From positions 62,001-126,000 of the forward strand of contig NZ_JACKZC010000009.1 in assembly GCF_014212495.1 (NCBI RefSeq): a stretch of DNA of 64,000 nt, read 5' to 3'. The notes under the pieces are model-generated. The model ran no database searches, was not told where the DNA came from, and saw nothing but the letters and a program-made list of their open reading frames with translations. Positions within the stretch are counted from its first letter, which is position 1. Each line of letters starts with the position of its first letter. Shown in pieces: positions 54,625 to 62,800 of this stretch. The stretch is from Pontibacter sp. Tf4. GTDB taxonomy: Bacteria > Bacteroidota > Bacteroidia > Cytophagales > Hymenobacteraceae. The translations under genes were made by a program, and so were the position numbers.

Positions 54625-55701
54625 TCACGGATAGTTATTGGTGTGTTCCGGGCCGTCGTGGTCCGCGCCGGTGGCCGGTGCCGTATCGCTGACAGGCCGG
54701 TTATGTGAGTAAGGACGGTTGATGCCCTGCAGGTTGTCCGTTCGCTTTTTATTGTTTTTGCTGCGCATAGTCAGGATAGCTGCGCCTGCCAGGGCCACAA
54801 CGCCTGCTGCCAGCATTACTTTGGGAACCGAGTTACTTGGGGCAGGCGGCACTGATACTACACCGGCCTCATCGGTAATAGCGGGCGCCTGCACATAACG
54901 CCCATGCGTTGGTACGGCTACTTCCCAGAAGTTACGCACCAGGTCTTCCAGCTGAAACTGCATGTTTGGTCCGCGCATAGGCATGCCATGGCCGGTAGCT
55001 GCTACGGCAGGGTTCAGGTCTGCCAGCTTTTCAACGGAGCGGTAGGCCTCTGCCCAGTCGGAGGTATAATATTTTGGCGGGCCGTACACATGCTTTTTCT
55101 GCGTCATCACAGCCATCACCGACTCGCCGTGGCGGGTTATGAAAGCATCGCCGGCCAGCAATACTCTATCCTGCTCGCGGAAGAAAGAAACGTGCCCGGC
55201 TGTGTGGCCCGGCGTGTGCAGCCAATGCCAGCCTGGCAACCCCGGCACCGAACCATCTTCCGGCAATAACTCTACATAACTGGTTATATCAATAGGTTTT
55301 TTCGGGTACAGGAACGACATATAAGCCATACCACCACCGCCTACACTTGGGTCTGGTGGCGGATAAGCAGAGCGACCGGTCAGGTAAGGCAACTCCAGCG
55401 GATGCGCGTAAACCGGCACATCCCATTCGGAAGCCAGTTCTTTTACAGCCCCGATGTGGTCGAAGTGGCCGTGTGTAAGCAGAATGCAGCGTGGCTTGTT
55501 GCCGTGGCCAAACAGCTCTGCAGCAGCCTCTTTTATTTTGGGGGCAGCACCATACACGCCTGTGTCCACCAGCACCCACGAGCCGTCGGGTTCTGCCACA
55601 AAGTACAGGTTCACGAATATAGTTTTCAGTCCCCATACTCCGGGCGCTACCGGGAACGAGTGTTTTCTGCCGGTTTGGCTGTGTCTTTCAGTTGTTTCCA
55701 T
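54625..55701 (-). CDS. Metallo-beta-lactamase-fold hydrolase with C-terminal membrane anchor
   Basis: 358 residues. The MBL domain covers about 15-225 with THGHFDH at 76-82 (HxHxDH), HTPGHTAGH and AGDAF for the second metal site. A region of about 70 residues follows, with GHGMPMRG. A single hydrophobic segment (MLAAGVVALAGAAILTM, about 304-320) and a basic, disordered tail (RSKNNKKR onward) close the protein. The domain resembles glyoxalase II-like and quorum-quenching lactonase-like hydrolases; the substrate is unknown. The tail-type anchor is uncommon in the family. It is convergent with the small stress protein gene. Confidence 0.88.
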   Translation of the reverse strand: METTERHSQTGRKHSFPVAPGVWGLKTIFVNLYFVAEPDGSWVLVDTGVYGAAPKIKEAAAELFGHGNKPRCILLTHGHFDHIGAVKELASEWDVPVYAHPLELPYLTGRSAYPPPDPSVGGGGMAYMSFLYPKKPIDITSYVELLPEDGSVPGLPGWHWLHTPGHTAGHVSFFREQDRVLLAGDAFITRHGESVMAVMTQKKHVYGPPKYYTSDWAEAYRSVEKLADLNPAVAATGHGMPMRGPNMQFQLEDLVRNFWEVAVPTHGRYVQAPAITDEAGVVSVPPAPSNSVPKVMLAAGVVALAGAAILTMRSKNNKKRTDNLQGINRPYSHNRPVSDTAPATGADHDGPEHTNNYP

Positions 55702-56089
55702 AATTATGGCTGTATAGTTTGTGTAACCAGATAACTCAGAGGAATACTTAACTACGCACTGCCGGCCAAAATGGCTGACCTGAAATCAGAAGTCTTATAA
55801 ACCTCTGATCTTCAATACCTATAGTTGCAAATATCAACATATGAATATACAAACAACCAGATCTGAAACAAACTATAGTTGCCGTCTGTCAATTACCGGA
55901 CAGTATTGCATCATAATGTTCTATGTACTATCTTACAACTACTGTTTGCCTGTACACACCAAAACCGCGGTTTTCGAGGCTTCTCTGATGCTATGTATTA
56001 CAGGCATACTTTTTGTAAACAGATCTGTAGCTGCCTGCCCGGGCGCGAAGGCAGCGGAATTATTTTCCTGATTTTGAAGTTGAACTGAT
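55702..56089. other. Spacer with no supported gene
   Basis: 388 nt holding two or three ACTATAG-type motifs. An open frame at 55841-56071 is cysteine-rich, lacks family resemblance and starts far from any promoter-like box, so I do not call it. The region should hold the promoters of the divergent MBL and 86-residue genes. Confidence 0.5.
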
Positions 56090-56350
56090 ATGGTTAATTT
56101 ATTTGTACCTCCAAGCTATATGGCAGTTTATGCCAAATGCATAGATGCCTCGCTTCCGGCTTTTGAACCTGACGAATGGGTGGAAGAAGGAAAAATTTAC
56201 CCCGTAAAACATTTTACTGAGCCGATGAACCAGGGAGACGGCTTTGCAATAACCCTGATGGATGATGATGGCGTTGAAATTCACCCGTCTTCGTCGCACT
56301 GGAGCTTTGCTTCGCACCGGTTCGAATTGTATACTTTGTATCTGAATTAA
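56090..56350 (+). CDS. Small conserved hypothetical protein
   Basis: 86 residues, soluble, acidic. MVNLFVPPSYMAVYAKCID and EGKIYPVKHFTE, then GFAITLMDDDGVEIHPSSSHWSF (extent only) suggest a small beta fold with an SH3-like barrel pattern, as seen in many short Bacteroidota proteins of unknown function. A strong terminator follows 28 nt after the stop, which supports a real transcript. No partner apparent. Confidence 0.68.
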   Translation: MVNLFVPPSYMAVYAKCIDASLPAFEPDEWVEEGKIYPVKHFTEPMNQGDGFAITLMDDDGVEIHPSSSHWSFASHRFELYTLYLN

Positions 56351-56378
56351 AATCTTTCAATAGCTATTTACGTTAATG

Positions 56379-56406
56379 AAAAAGGCTGCCACGTGCAGCC
56401 TTTTTT
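56379..56406 (+). terminator. Terminator after the 86-residue gene
   Basis: AAAAAGGCTGC/GCAGCCTTTTT stem with a 5-nt loop. Confidence 0.92.
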
Positions 56407-56440
56407 AATTACCGTCGGATTGTGCGTACCCGAATAAATT

Positions 56441-56704
56441 ATGATCAGCCCCGAAGATTTTAACAAGCTGCCCCCCTACCAACAGGCAGAACTGGTTTTA
56501 ACCCAAGGACACTACCTGCACCACCGCATCCGTGGCTGGTGCAAAATAGACCTGTACTGGCTGTATGATTTTTATGTAGAGCTCTGGTTTATGTACGACC
56601 TGAAAAGCATTGGCCTGGTGCGCGCCCTTACCACCTATAGTTCCCTGGACCCCTACACCGAAACTATAAAACTGAAGCTTTCCATCAACAAAGAGAAAGA
56701 GTGA
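56441..56704 (+). CDS. Small conserved hypothetical protein, paralogue of the 5323-5571 gene
   Basis: 87 residues. It shares with the 82-residue protein at 5323-5571 an E-x-V-x(3)-G start, an R-x-RG segment, I-x-LY-x-L, F-x-x-ELWF, LVR and LDP near the end. Soluble, no signal peptide. Expressed alone, after the terminator of the previous gene. A GTTAGAAAGTT-type repeat (56710-56745) follows the stop. No function known. The two paralogues differ most at the N-terminus. Confidence 0.75.
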   Translation: MISPEDFNKLPPYQQAELVLTQGHYLHHRIRGWCKIDLYWLYDFYVELWFMYDLKSIGLVRALTTYSSLDPYTETIKLKLSINKEKE

Positions 56705-56705
56705 G

Positions 56706-56909
56706 CTATAGTTTGAGAGTTAGAAAGTTGAGAAGTTAGAAAGTTAAAAGGTGTAAGGGAGTAATGCGATGTGTTAGATATATTCAATGAGTTAACAATT
56801 AAACCTTTTAGCAATTTAGCCTTTCAACAACATTCAACAATAAATAATCAGCAACCAACAATCAATTGAATCAACTATAGAATTCGGGCAAATTCTCTAT
56901 TTTTGGGGT
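56706..56909. repeat. Dispersed AT-rich repeats before pepE
   Basis: A GTTAGAAAGTTGAGAAG-type unit (56710-56745) of the family forming the pfkA/miaA inverted repeat, then ACAATTAAACC and CAACAATCAATTG-type words also found near 46025-46145 and 59770-59860. No gene. Confidence 0.65.
56898..56905 (+). promoter_or_regulatory. -7 box 4 nt before the pepE ATG
   Basis: TATTTTTG, an exact TAnnTTTG match, followed by GGGT and the ATG at 56910. Suggests a leaderless transcript. Confidence 0.58.
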
Positions 56910-57629
56910 ATGAGCAGAAATCTATTATTGATCAGCACGTCGACTACGCACGGCACCGGCTACCTGGAGCATGCCGCAGAAGAGATAAAAGAATTACTGA
57001 AAGGGAAAAGCAGCATCTTGTTTATTCCTTACGCACGCCCGAATGGCATTTCGCACAATGACTACACAGCCAAGGCCCGCGAAGCATTTGAAAAATGGGG
57101 CATCAGTGCTACTGGTGTGCATGAATATGATAACCCTGTAAAGGCAGTTAACGAAGCCGAAGCTGTATTTATAGGTGGCGGTAACACGTTCCTGCTTTTA
57201 AAGCAACTATACGCCAATAAGCTGGTAGAGCCGCTGCGCGAGCGCGCCTTAAAGGGCATGCCGTACATAGGTACCAGCGCCGGAACCAACGTAGCTGGCA
57301 AAACCATCGGCACTACCAACGATATGCCCATTGTGCAGCCTAAAACGTTTGATGCGCTGCAACTGGTACCCTTTAACATCAACCCACATTACCTTGACCC
57401 TATCCCGGATTCAACCCACATGGGCGAAACCCGCGAAACAAGAATAATGGAGTTCCATGGGCACAACCGCCAGCCGATAGTGGGCCTGCGCGAAGGCAGT
57501 ATGCTGCGCGTAGAAGGTGATAAAATCCGGTTGTTAGGTCCGCTTACAGCCCGCATTTTCCTGCAAGGCCAGAAACCAATGGAGTTTGCCCCTACCGATG
57601 ATATCACGTTCCTGTTGGAAGCTTATTAA
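56910..57629 (+). CDS. pepE: Dipeptidase E (alpha-aspartyl dipeptidase, family S51)
   Basis: 239 residues. The fold starts LLLISTSTTHGTGYLEHA and continues with FIGGGNTFLLLKQL. The nucleophile Ser123 is in GTSAGTN, and NINPHYLDP supplies the family histidine. PepE splits Asp-X dipeptides in the cytoplasm, helping peptide use. The size matches the Salmonella type. The promoter box lies 4 nt from the ATG. Monocistronic, with a terminator at 57654. Confidence 0.94.
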   Translation: MSRNLLLISTSTTHGTGYLEHAAEEIKELLKGKSSILFIPYARPNGISHNDYTAKAREAFEKWGISATGVHEYDNPVKAVNEAEAVFIGGGNTFLLLKQLYANKLVEPLRERALKGMPYIGTSAGTNVAGKTIGTTNDMPIVQPKTFDALQLVPFNINPHYLDPIPDSTHMGETRETRIMEFHGHNRQPIVGLREGSMLRVEGDKIRLLGPLTARIFLQGQKPMEFAPTDDITFLLEAY

Positions 57630-57653
57630 GCTTAGCTTAATGATATTAGAAAG

Positions 57654-57685
57654 AAAGGCAGTTGCTTTCACAACTGCCTTTTTTT
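57654..57685 (+). terminator. Terminator after pepE
   Basis: AAAGGCAGTTG/CAACTGCCTTT stem with a 6-nt loop and T-run. Island 3 begins on its T-run. Confidence 0.93.
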
Positions 57686-58335
57686 GTCTGGATCAGGATT
57701 TACAGGATTATAGGATTTTCAGGATTGGGCCTTTGCTATAGTTGTAGCTATAGTTCTATAGCTGCGTTTGGTCCAACCACCCCTGCCCCTCCTTATCTAA
57801 GGAGGGGAACTCCTGTACCTGCTATAGTTTAAGCTATAGTTCTATAGTTACAGACCAAGATAGGACAGGTCGCGACCTGTCCCTACGGAATTACAACCAC
57901 GAGAAAAGCTATGCAACTCTAACTTATCAAACTACAGCCAGAGCAGCAGCTATCGAATATGATATCAGTCTTTGGGTTGAGCGCCTTTGACTTGTTGCGG
58001 TGCCGCAGGCAATCCGAGGCACGAGGATAGCAAGAAGGCAGCAGCGCGATGCCCGAAGACGGGGCCTCCCGGCCCCAGAGGGAGCCAAGTAAACTATAGA
58101 ACGGTAGGCTCTTAGAGCTCCCAGGAATAAAAACAGCTATGAAAGAGAAGGCTTATATCAAAGAGTAGGCAAAGGCAACTATAGCACCAGACGCTAGCAG
58201 GAGCTGCGCACGCTGCTAGGTCTTTACAAACTATAGCCTGAGATAGATTTCTCGCTTTGCTCGAAATGACAAAAGGGAGGCAAAGTCAACCACAGGCCAT
58301 ATAAGATGTCTCGGCTGCGCTCGACATGACAAGAG
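57686..58335. repeat. Composite repeat island 3
   Basis: Same module order as islands 1 and 2. In order: AGGATT repeat (57686-57725); ACTATAGTT run; CCCCTCC palindrome (57786-57807); hairpin GGACAGGT/ACCTGTCC (57863-57882); core (57950-58125); CTAGCAG hairpin (58189-58222); CTCGAAAT hairpin (58240-58270); and CTCGACAT hairpin (58305-58330). It fills the space between the convergent pepE and amidohydrolase genes. A minus-strand frame at 58224-58481 reads through repeats and terminator and is not a gene. Confidence 0.9.
57950..58125. ncRNA. Conserved structured core, copy 3, most diverged (candidate RNA or repeat)
   Basis: 176 nt. The first 30 nt, the GCGATGCCCGAAGACGGGGC block and the final block match copies 1 and 2. 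The middle 50 nt differ strongly but still offer GTGCC/GGCAC and TTGC/GCAA pairs at the same places, as expected if structure rather than sequence is kept. Confidence 0.5.
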
Positions 58336-58340
58336 AAGGT

Positions 58341-58406
58341 AACTATAGCATAAAACAAAACGAGCTGGCAGAAAACTGCCAGCTCGTTTTGTTTTATGCT
58401 ATAGTT
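58341..58406. terminator. 31-bp perfect palindrome terminator
   Basis: Arms 58341-58371 and 58376-58406 are exact reverse complements around loop AAAA. The arms begin AACTATAGCATAAAAC and contain GAGCTGGCAG at the loop end. It ends the minus-strand amidohydrolase gene (stop at 58417) and bounds island 3. Far longer than a normal terminator. Confidence 0.92.
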
Positions 58407-58416
58407 CAAGTATAAA

Positions 58417-59760
58417 CTACTTTCCAGCTGAAGTAGTAGCACCAGCTGGTGCTTTCTTCTGCTCTTTATACTTGTTATCAAACTTCTTGTAAAGGAACTG
58501 CTGCTTATCGTCCAGGTTTACTTTACGGCCCTGGATGAACGCGTAGGTAACATTGTTGGTACGCATGTCCAGCAGGTCGCCAGATGATACTACGATGGTT
58601 GCATCTTTACCAACTTCTACAGAACCAGCCTGCTTATCGATACCTAAGATTTTGGCAGCGTTCAGTGTTACTGAAGCCAGTGCTTGCTCTTTATCTAAAC
58701 CAAACGCAGCAGCTGTACCGGCAATGAAAGGCAGGTTACGGGTACCGTGGATGCTCAGGTCGTAGTCCAGGGCGAACTGAATGCCGGCTTTGTGCAGCAG
58801 GTACGGTGTTTTGTAAGGCTGCCACACATCTTCTTCGGCGCGCGATGGCAGGGCATGCACACCAGAGTAAATAACCGGAATGTTATTGGCTTTCAGGAAA
58901 TCAGCTACGGCCAGCGCATCGCCTGCCCCAACTATAACGATATCCTTCACGCCATGCTGCTTCGCAAAATTCACTGACTCGATGATCTCCTTGCCATAGT
59001 TGGCATGGATGTACAGCTTTTTAGAACCATCAAACAAACCGGCCATCGAGCTCAGCTTCAGGTTCTCTTTGTTAGCTTTAGCTGCTTTAAAAACGGCAGC
59101 ATCGCTCAGCAACTGACTCAGATCGCGCAAGGTCTTCTCACGGTTTTCCTTCATGCGGTTCAGGCGCTCGTCACGCTCTTTGTCGCCGGTTGGTATCAGC
59201 ATAGCAGGCCAGTTCAGGTGTATGCCTTCATCCGCTTTAACTATAGCATCTTCCCAGTTCCAGGCATCCAGCTGCACCACCGACGACGAACCAGCTATAG
59301 TTCCGCCGATTGGCGTCAGCTGTGTCATCAGCACGCCATTGGCACGAACCGTCGGAATAATGTCCGAATCGGTGTTATAGGCTACTACAGAGCGTACGTT
59401 CGGGTTAAAGTCGCCTACTTCGCGCCAGTCTATAGTCGCACGCACGCTTTCCACTTCGTTCAGGCCGAGGCTGGAGTTTGGCTGTATCAGGCCGGGGTAA
59501 ATGTGCTGGCCGGTTACGTCTACCACTTCGTAGCCGCTCAGGCTGTTGGCACCTGCCTGCGGACCAGCGTAAGTGATCTTCCCATTGTCAAAACCTACGG
59601 CAGCATTCTCTACCACTGTGCCATTGCCCACGTGCAGCGTAGCGCCTTTCAGCAACACAGGTTTGCTTTGCTTGGCAGCCGGAGCCGGCACCTGCGCAAA
59701 GGCAGCCGTGCTCAGCAATACAGCTGCAAAAGCGGATATATATCTTTTATGGATCTTCAT
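58417..59760 (-). CDS. Amidohydrolase-like secreted protein lacking the HxH metal motif
   Basis: 447 residues with a signal peptide (cut after AFAQ). The composite-domain start and the GKITYAGPQAG to HIYPGLIQPNSSLGL region (91-100) match amidohydrolase 1/imidazolonepropionase-like enzymes. However, the expected D-x-HxH after PGL is QPNSS, so two metal ligands are absent. LNAAKILGIDKQAGSVEVGKDA is the normal C-terminal block. It resembles the N-terminal half of the 1007-residue protein encoded upstream on the same strand (102-nt gap), so the two are probably co-expressed. It is likely non-catalytic or a partner subunit. Confidence 0.9.
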   Translation of the reverse strand: MKIHKRYISAFAAVLLSTAAFAQVPAPAAKQSKPVLLKGATLHVGNGTVVENAAVGFDNGKITYAGPQAGANSLSGYEVVDVTGQHIYPGLIQPNSSLGLNEVESVRATIDWREVGDFNPNVRSVVAYNTDSDIIPTVRANGVLMTQLTPIGGTIAGSSSVVQLDAWNWEDAIVKADEGIHLNWPAMLIPTGDKERDERLNRMKENREKTLRDLSQLLSDAAVFKAAKANKENLKLSSMAGLFDGSKKLYIHANYGKEIIESVNFAKQHGVKDIVIVGAGDALAVADFLKANNIPVIYSGVHALPSRAEEDVWQPYKTPYLLHKAGIQFALDYDLSIHGTRNLPFIAGTAAAFGLDKEQALASVTLNAAKILGIDKQAGSVEVGKDATIVVSSGDLLDMRTNNVTYAFIQGRKVNLDDKQQFLYKKFDNKYKEQKKAPAGATTSAGK

Positions 59761-59862
59761 TTTATTTGATTGTTAGATTGCTGCATTGTTAAATTGTTGA
59801 ATCTGAAAACTATAGCTCAACCTTTTAACCTGCAGCAATTTAGCCATTTAACAATTTAACAC

Positions 59863-62800
59863 TTAATAAGCCAGGTAGCTCTCTTCTTCGTGATGGTGCA
59901 CATCTTCGCAGTGCAGTACGCTTGCCTTCTTTATAGTTGGGTTCTGCGTTCTGGCACCACCAGCTTTGGCATTCAGCATCTTCTGGATTAGGCGCATGCG
60001 CTCCTGCTCCATTTCCTGCTGCATCTTGGCGTCGCGCTCCACATCGAAGTAAGCGATTCCATCCACAAAAGTCTTTTCAGGGCGTGCATAGATCGAAAGC
60101 GGATGTTCGTTCCATAGTACCACATCAGCATCTTTACCGCTTTTCAGGCTACCCATTCTGTCGTCCAGGTGCAGGAGTTTGGCTGGGTTTAGGGTTACCA
60201 TTTTCAGGGCATCTTCTTCGCTTACACCGGCATACTTCACACTTTTGGCAGCTTCCTGGTTCAGGCGACGCGCCATTTCAGCATCATCCGAGTTAATGGC
60301 CGTAACCACACCCAGGTTGTGCATAATGCCTGCGTTCTGCGGGATAGCATCTTTCACTTCCATTTTGTAAGCCCACCAGTCAGAGAAGGTTGAGCCACCA
60401 GAGCCGTGCTCCTTCATTTTGTCAGCTACTTTATAACCTTCCAGGATGTGTGTAAATGTGTTCACTTTAAAGCCCATCTGGTCAGCTACCTTAATCATCA
60501 TATTGATCTCAGACTGCACGTAAGAGTGACAAGTGATGTGACGCTTGCCGTTCAGGATCTCAACCAGCGTTTCCAGTTCCAGGTCGCGGCGCGGGGCTGC
60601 GGTTTTGGCCTGCTGCTTTTTAGAAAGCTTGTTATAGTTCTTCCAGGCCTGCTCGTATTCTTTGGCACGGGTAAAGGCATCTACATACACCTGCTCCACG
60701 CCCATTCTGGATTGCGGGAAGCGTATAGTTTGTGTATTGCCCCAGTTAGACTGCTTCACGTTTTCGCCAAGTGCAAATTTGATGAAACCATCAGCGCCTT
60801 CCACCATCAGGTCCTGCGGGCTCTTGCCCCAGCGCAACTTGATAATAGCCGACTGGCCACCAACAGGGTTAGCCGAACCGTGCAGCAACTGCGAAGTCGT
60901 TACACCACCTGCCAGCTGGCGGTAAATGTTCACATCGTCAGAGTTCACCACGTCAGCCATGCGCACTTCAGCGGTAACAGCCTGAGTGCCTTCGTTTACG
61001 CCGTTCAGGGCGATGTGCGAGTGCTCATCTATAATGCCCGGCGTTACGTGTTTGCCGGTACCGTCAATTACTTTAGCTCCTGATTCGCTCAGGTTCTTGC
61101 CTACTTTCGAGATCTTGCCATTCTTGATCAGGACATCGGCATTCTCCAGTTTGCCTTCTTTTTCGTTGGTCCAAACGGTAGCATTTTTGATAAGTACAGT
61201 CTCCTGCTTTGGCAGCTCAGTTTGGCCATAGGCACGGAACGGATAGATCATCTTACCCAGTTCTACCTGCTCAGCTTTCTTGGCCGTATCTTTTTTATCC
61301 TGCTGCGTCATAGCTTCCGAGAACGTAGCCGACCATTTTACGGTGCTGGCATCCGGCAACTGGCCTTCGCCCTGCAGGTTTTTATCAGCCAGCCAGCCGC
61401 TTAGTCGTATAGTTTCGTTGCTCTTTTTGCTGTCGGTAAACGATAGCGTAACCAGGTTACCATTGAAAGAGATCTTACCCTTTACTGTATCGGCACCAAT
61501 TACCGAAAGCTCCGGCTTATCAGGAGTACCAGCAATTTTCAGTATTTTAGATGTGTTGTTGCCGATCTTTAAGGTATAAACGCCTCTATAGTCTGATGGC
61601 ACTTCGGTGATCTTGTAGCGGTCACCCTGCACCCAGTTTTCCAGGATCAGGTTATCGTCTTCGAACAGGTTGCCTGACGTAACAATGAAGTTAGCCAGTT
61701 TACCAGCATCCAGGCTACCTACCATGTTTTCAGCTTTCAGTAACTTGGCAGGCGTAGCAGTAAGCGCTTTCAGGGCTTCTTCTTCCGGCAGACCATACTT
61801 TATTGCTTTGCGCACGTTCGGCAAAAAGTCCTTTTTATCCTTCAGGTCAGATGCCGTGAAGGCGAATGTAACACCGGCTTTCTGCAACATGGCCGCGTTG
61901 GCAGGTGCCATTTCCCAGTGCTTCATGGCATCCAGCGATACACGACGCGCATCATAAGGGTCTTCCACGTTATAGGCATCCGGGTAGTTAACTGAAACGA
62001 TTAGCGGCGCGTTGGTCGCTTTAATTTCGTTCAGCATCTGGTACTCGTCGCCGCTGGTTTTAATGATGTATTGTGTTCTGAATTCATCGCCCACTTTATC
62101 GGCACGCAGTACATCCAGTTTGCTGCCTGCTTCAAAGATCTGCGGGAAACGATTGGCGTCTGTAAAAGCTTTCAGCGAGATATTCTGCTCGCGGCCCGGG
62201 TTCTGATTGTTCCACTGTGCATCTAAATATGTCTGGCGCAACAGGGCAATAGCACCCATCAGCGATGCCGGGTAGTCCTGTGTAGAAGAACCTTTATCGA
62301 ACGACAGGGCACCGGCGGCTTTATCCAGCACGATTACTTCATTTTCGCGCTTGTCAGCCAGTGTTACCAGGGCAGCCGTACCACGGGCAATGCCATCGCG
62401 GTGGATAGCCAGCACCGTACCAAAACCCTGCTTGCGCAGTTCATCGGCCTGCTTACTGTTTGCCTTGAAAAGTTCTACCGCGTTGGTTTCCGGACGGATG
62501 GCCTGGTTCCAGTTGTAGGCACCTTCTTTTTTAGACTCCATTTGCGGAGCGGCACCCCAACCACGTTGCTCGCGCTTTACTTCCGGCAATCCGTAAGTAG
62601 AGAACATATCCACGAAAGCAGGGTAAATGTGCTTGCCTTTGGCATCAACTACAACAGCACCAGCAGGCACTTTTAAGTTGGTGCCTACGGCTTCTACTTT
62701 CCCGTTGCGGATAAGCAGCGTAGCGTTGTTGAGCGTGGTTTTATAGTCGGTGTGGATGGTGGCGTTGGTCAGGGCTACCAGGCCTGGCCGCTCATCGTAC

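Noticed and set aside
55841-56071. 76-residue open frame, Cys-rich
   Set aside because: No family resemblance, odd composition, start not near a promoter box, and it overlaps the likely promoter region of the next gene.
58224-58481. 85-residue minus-strand frame
   Set aside because: It reads through two repeat hairpins, the 31-bp terminator and the end of the amidohydrolase gene.
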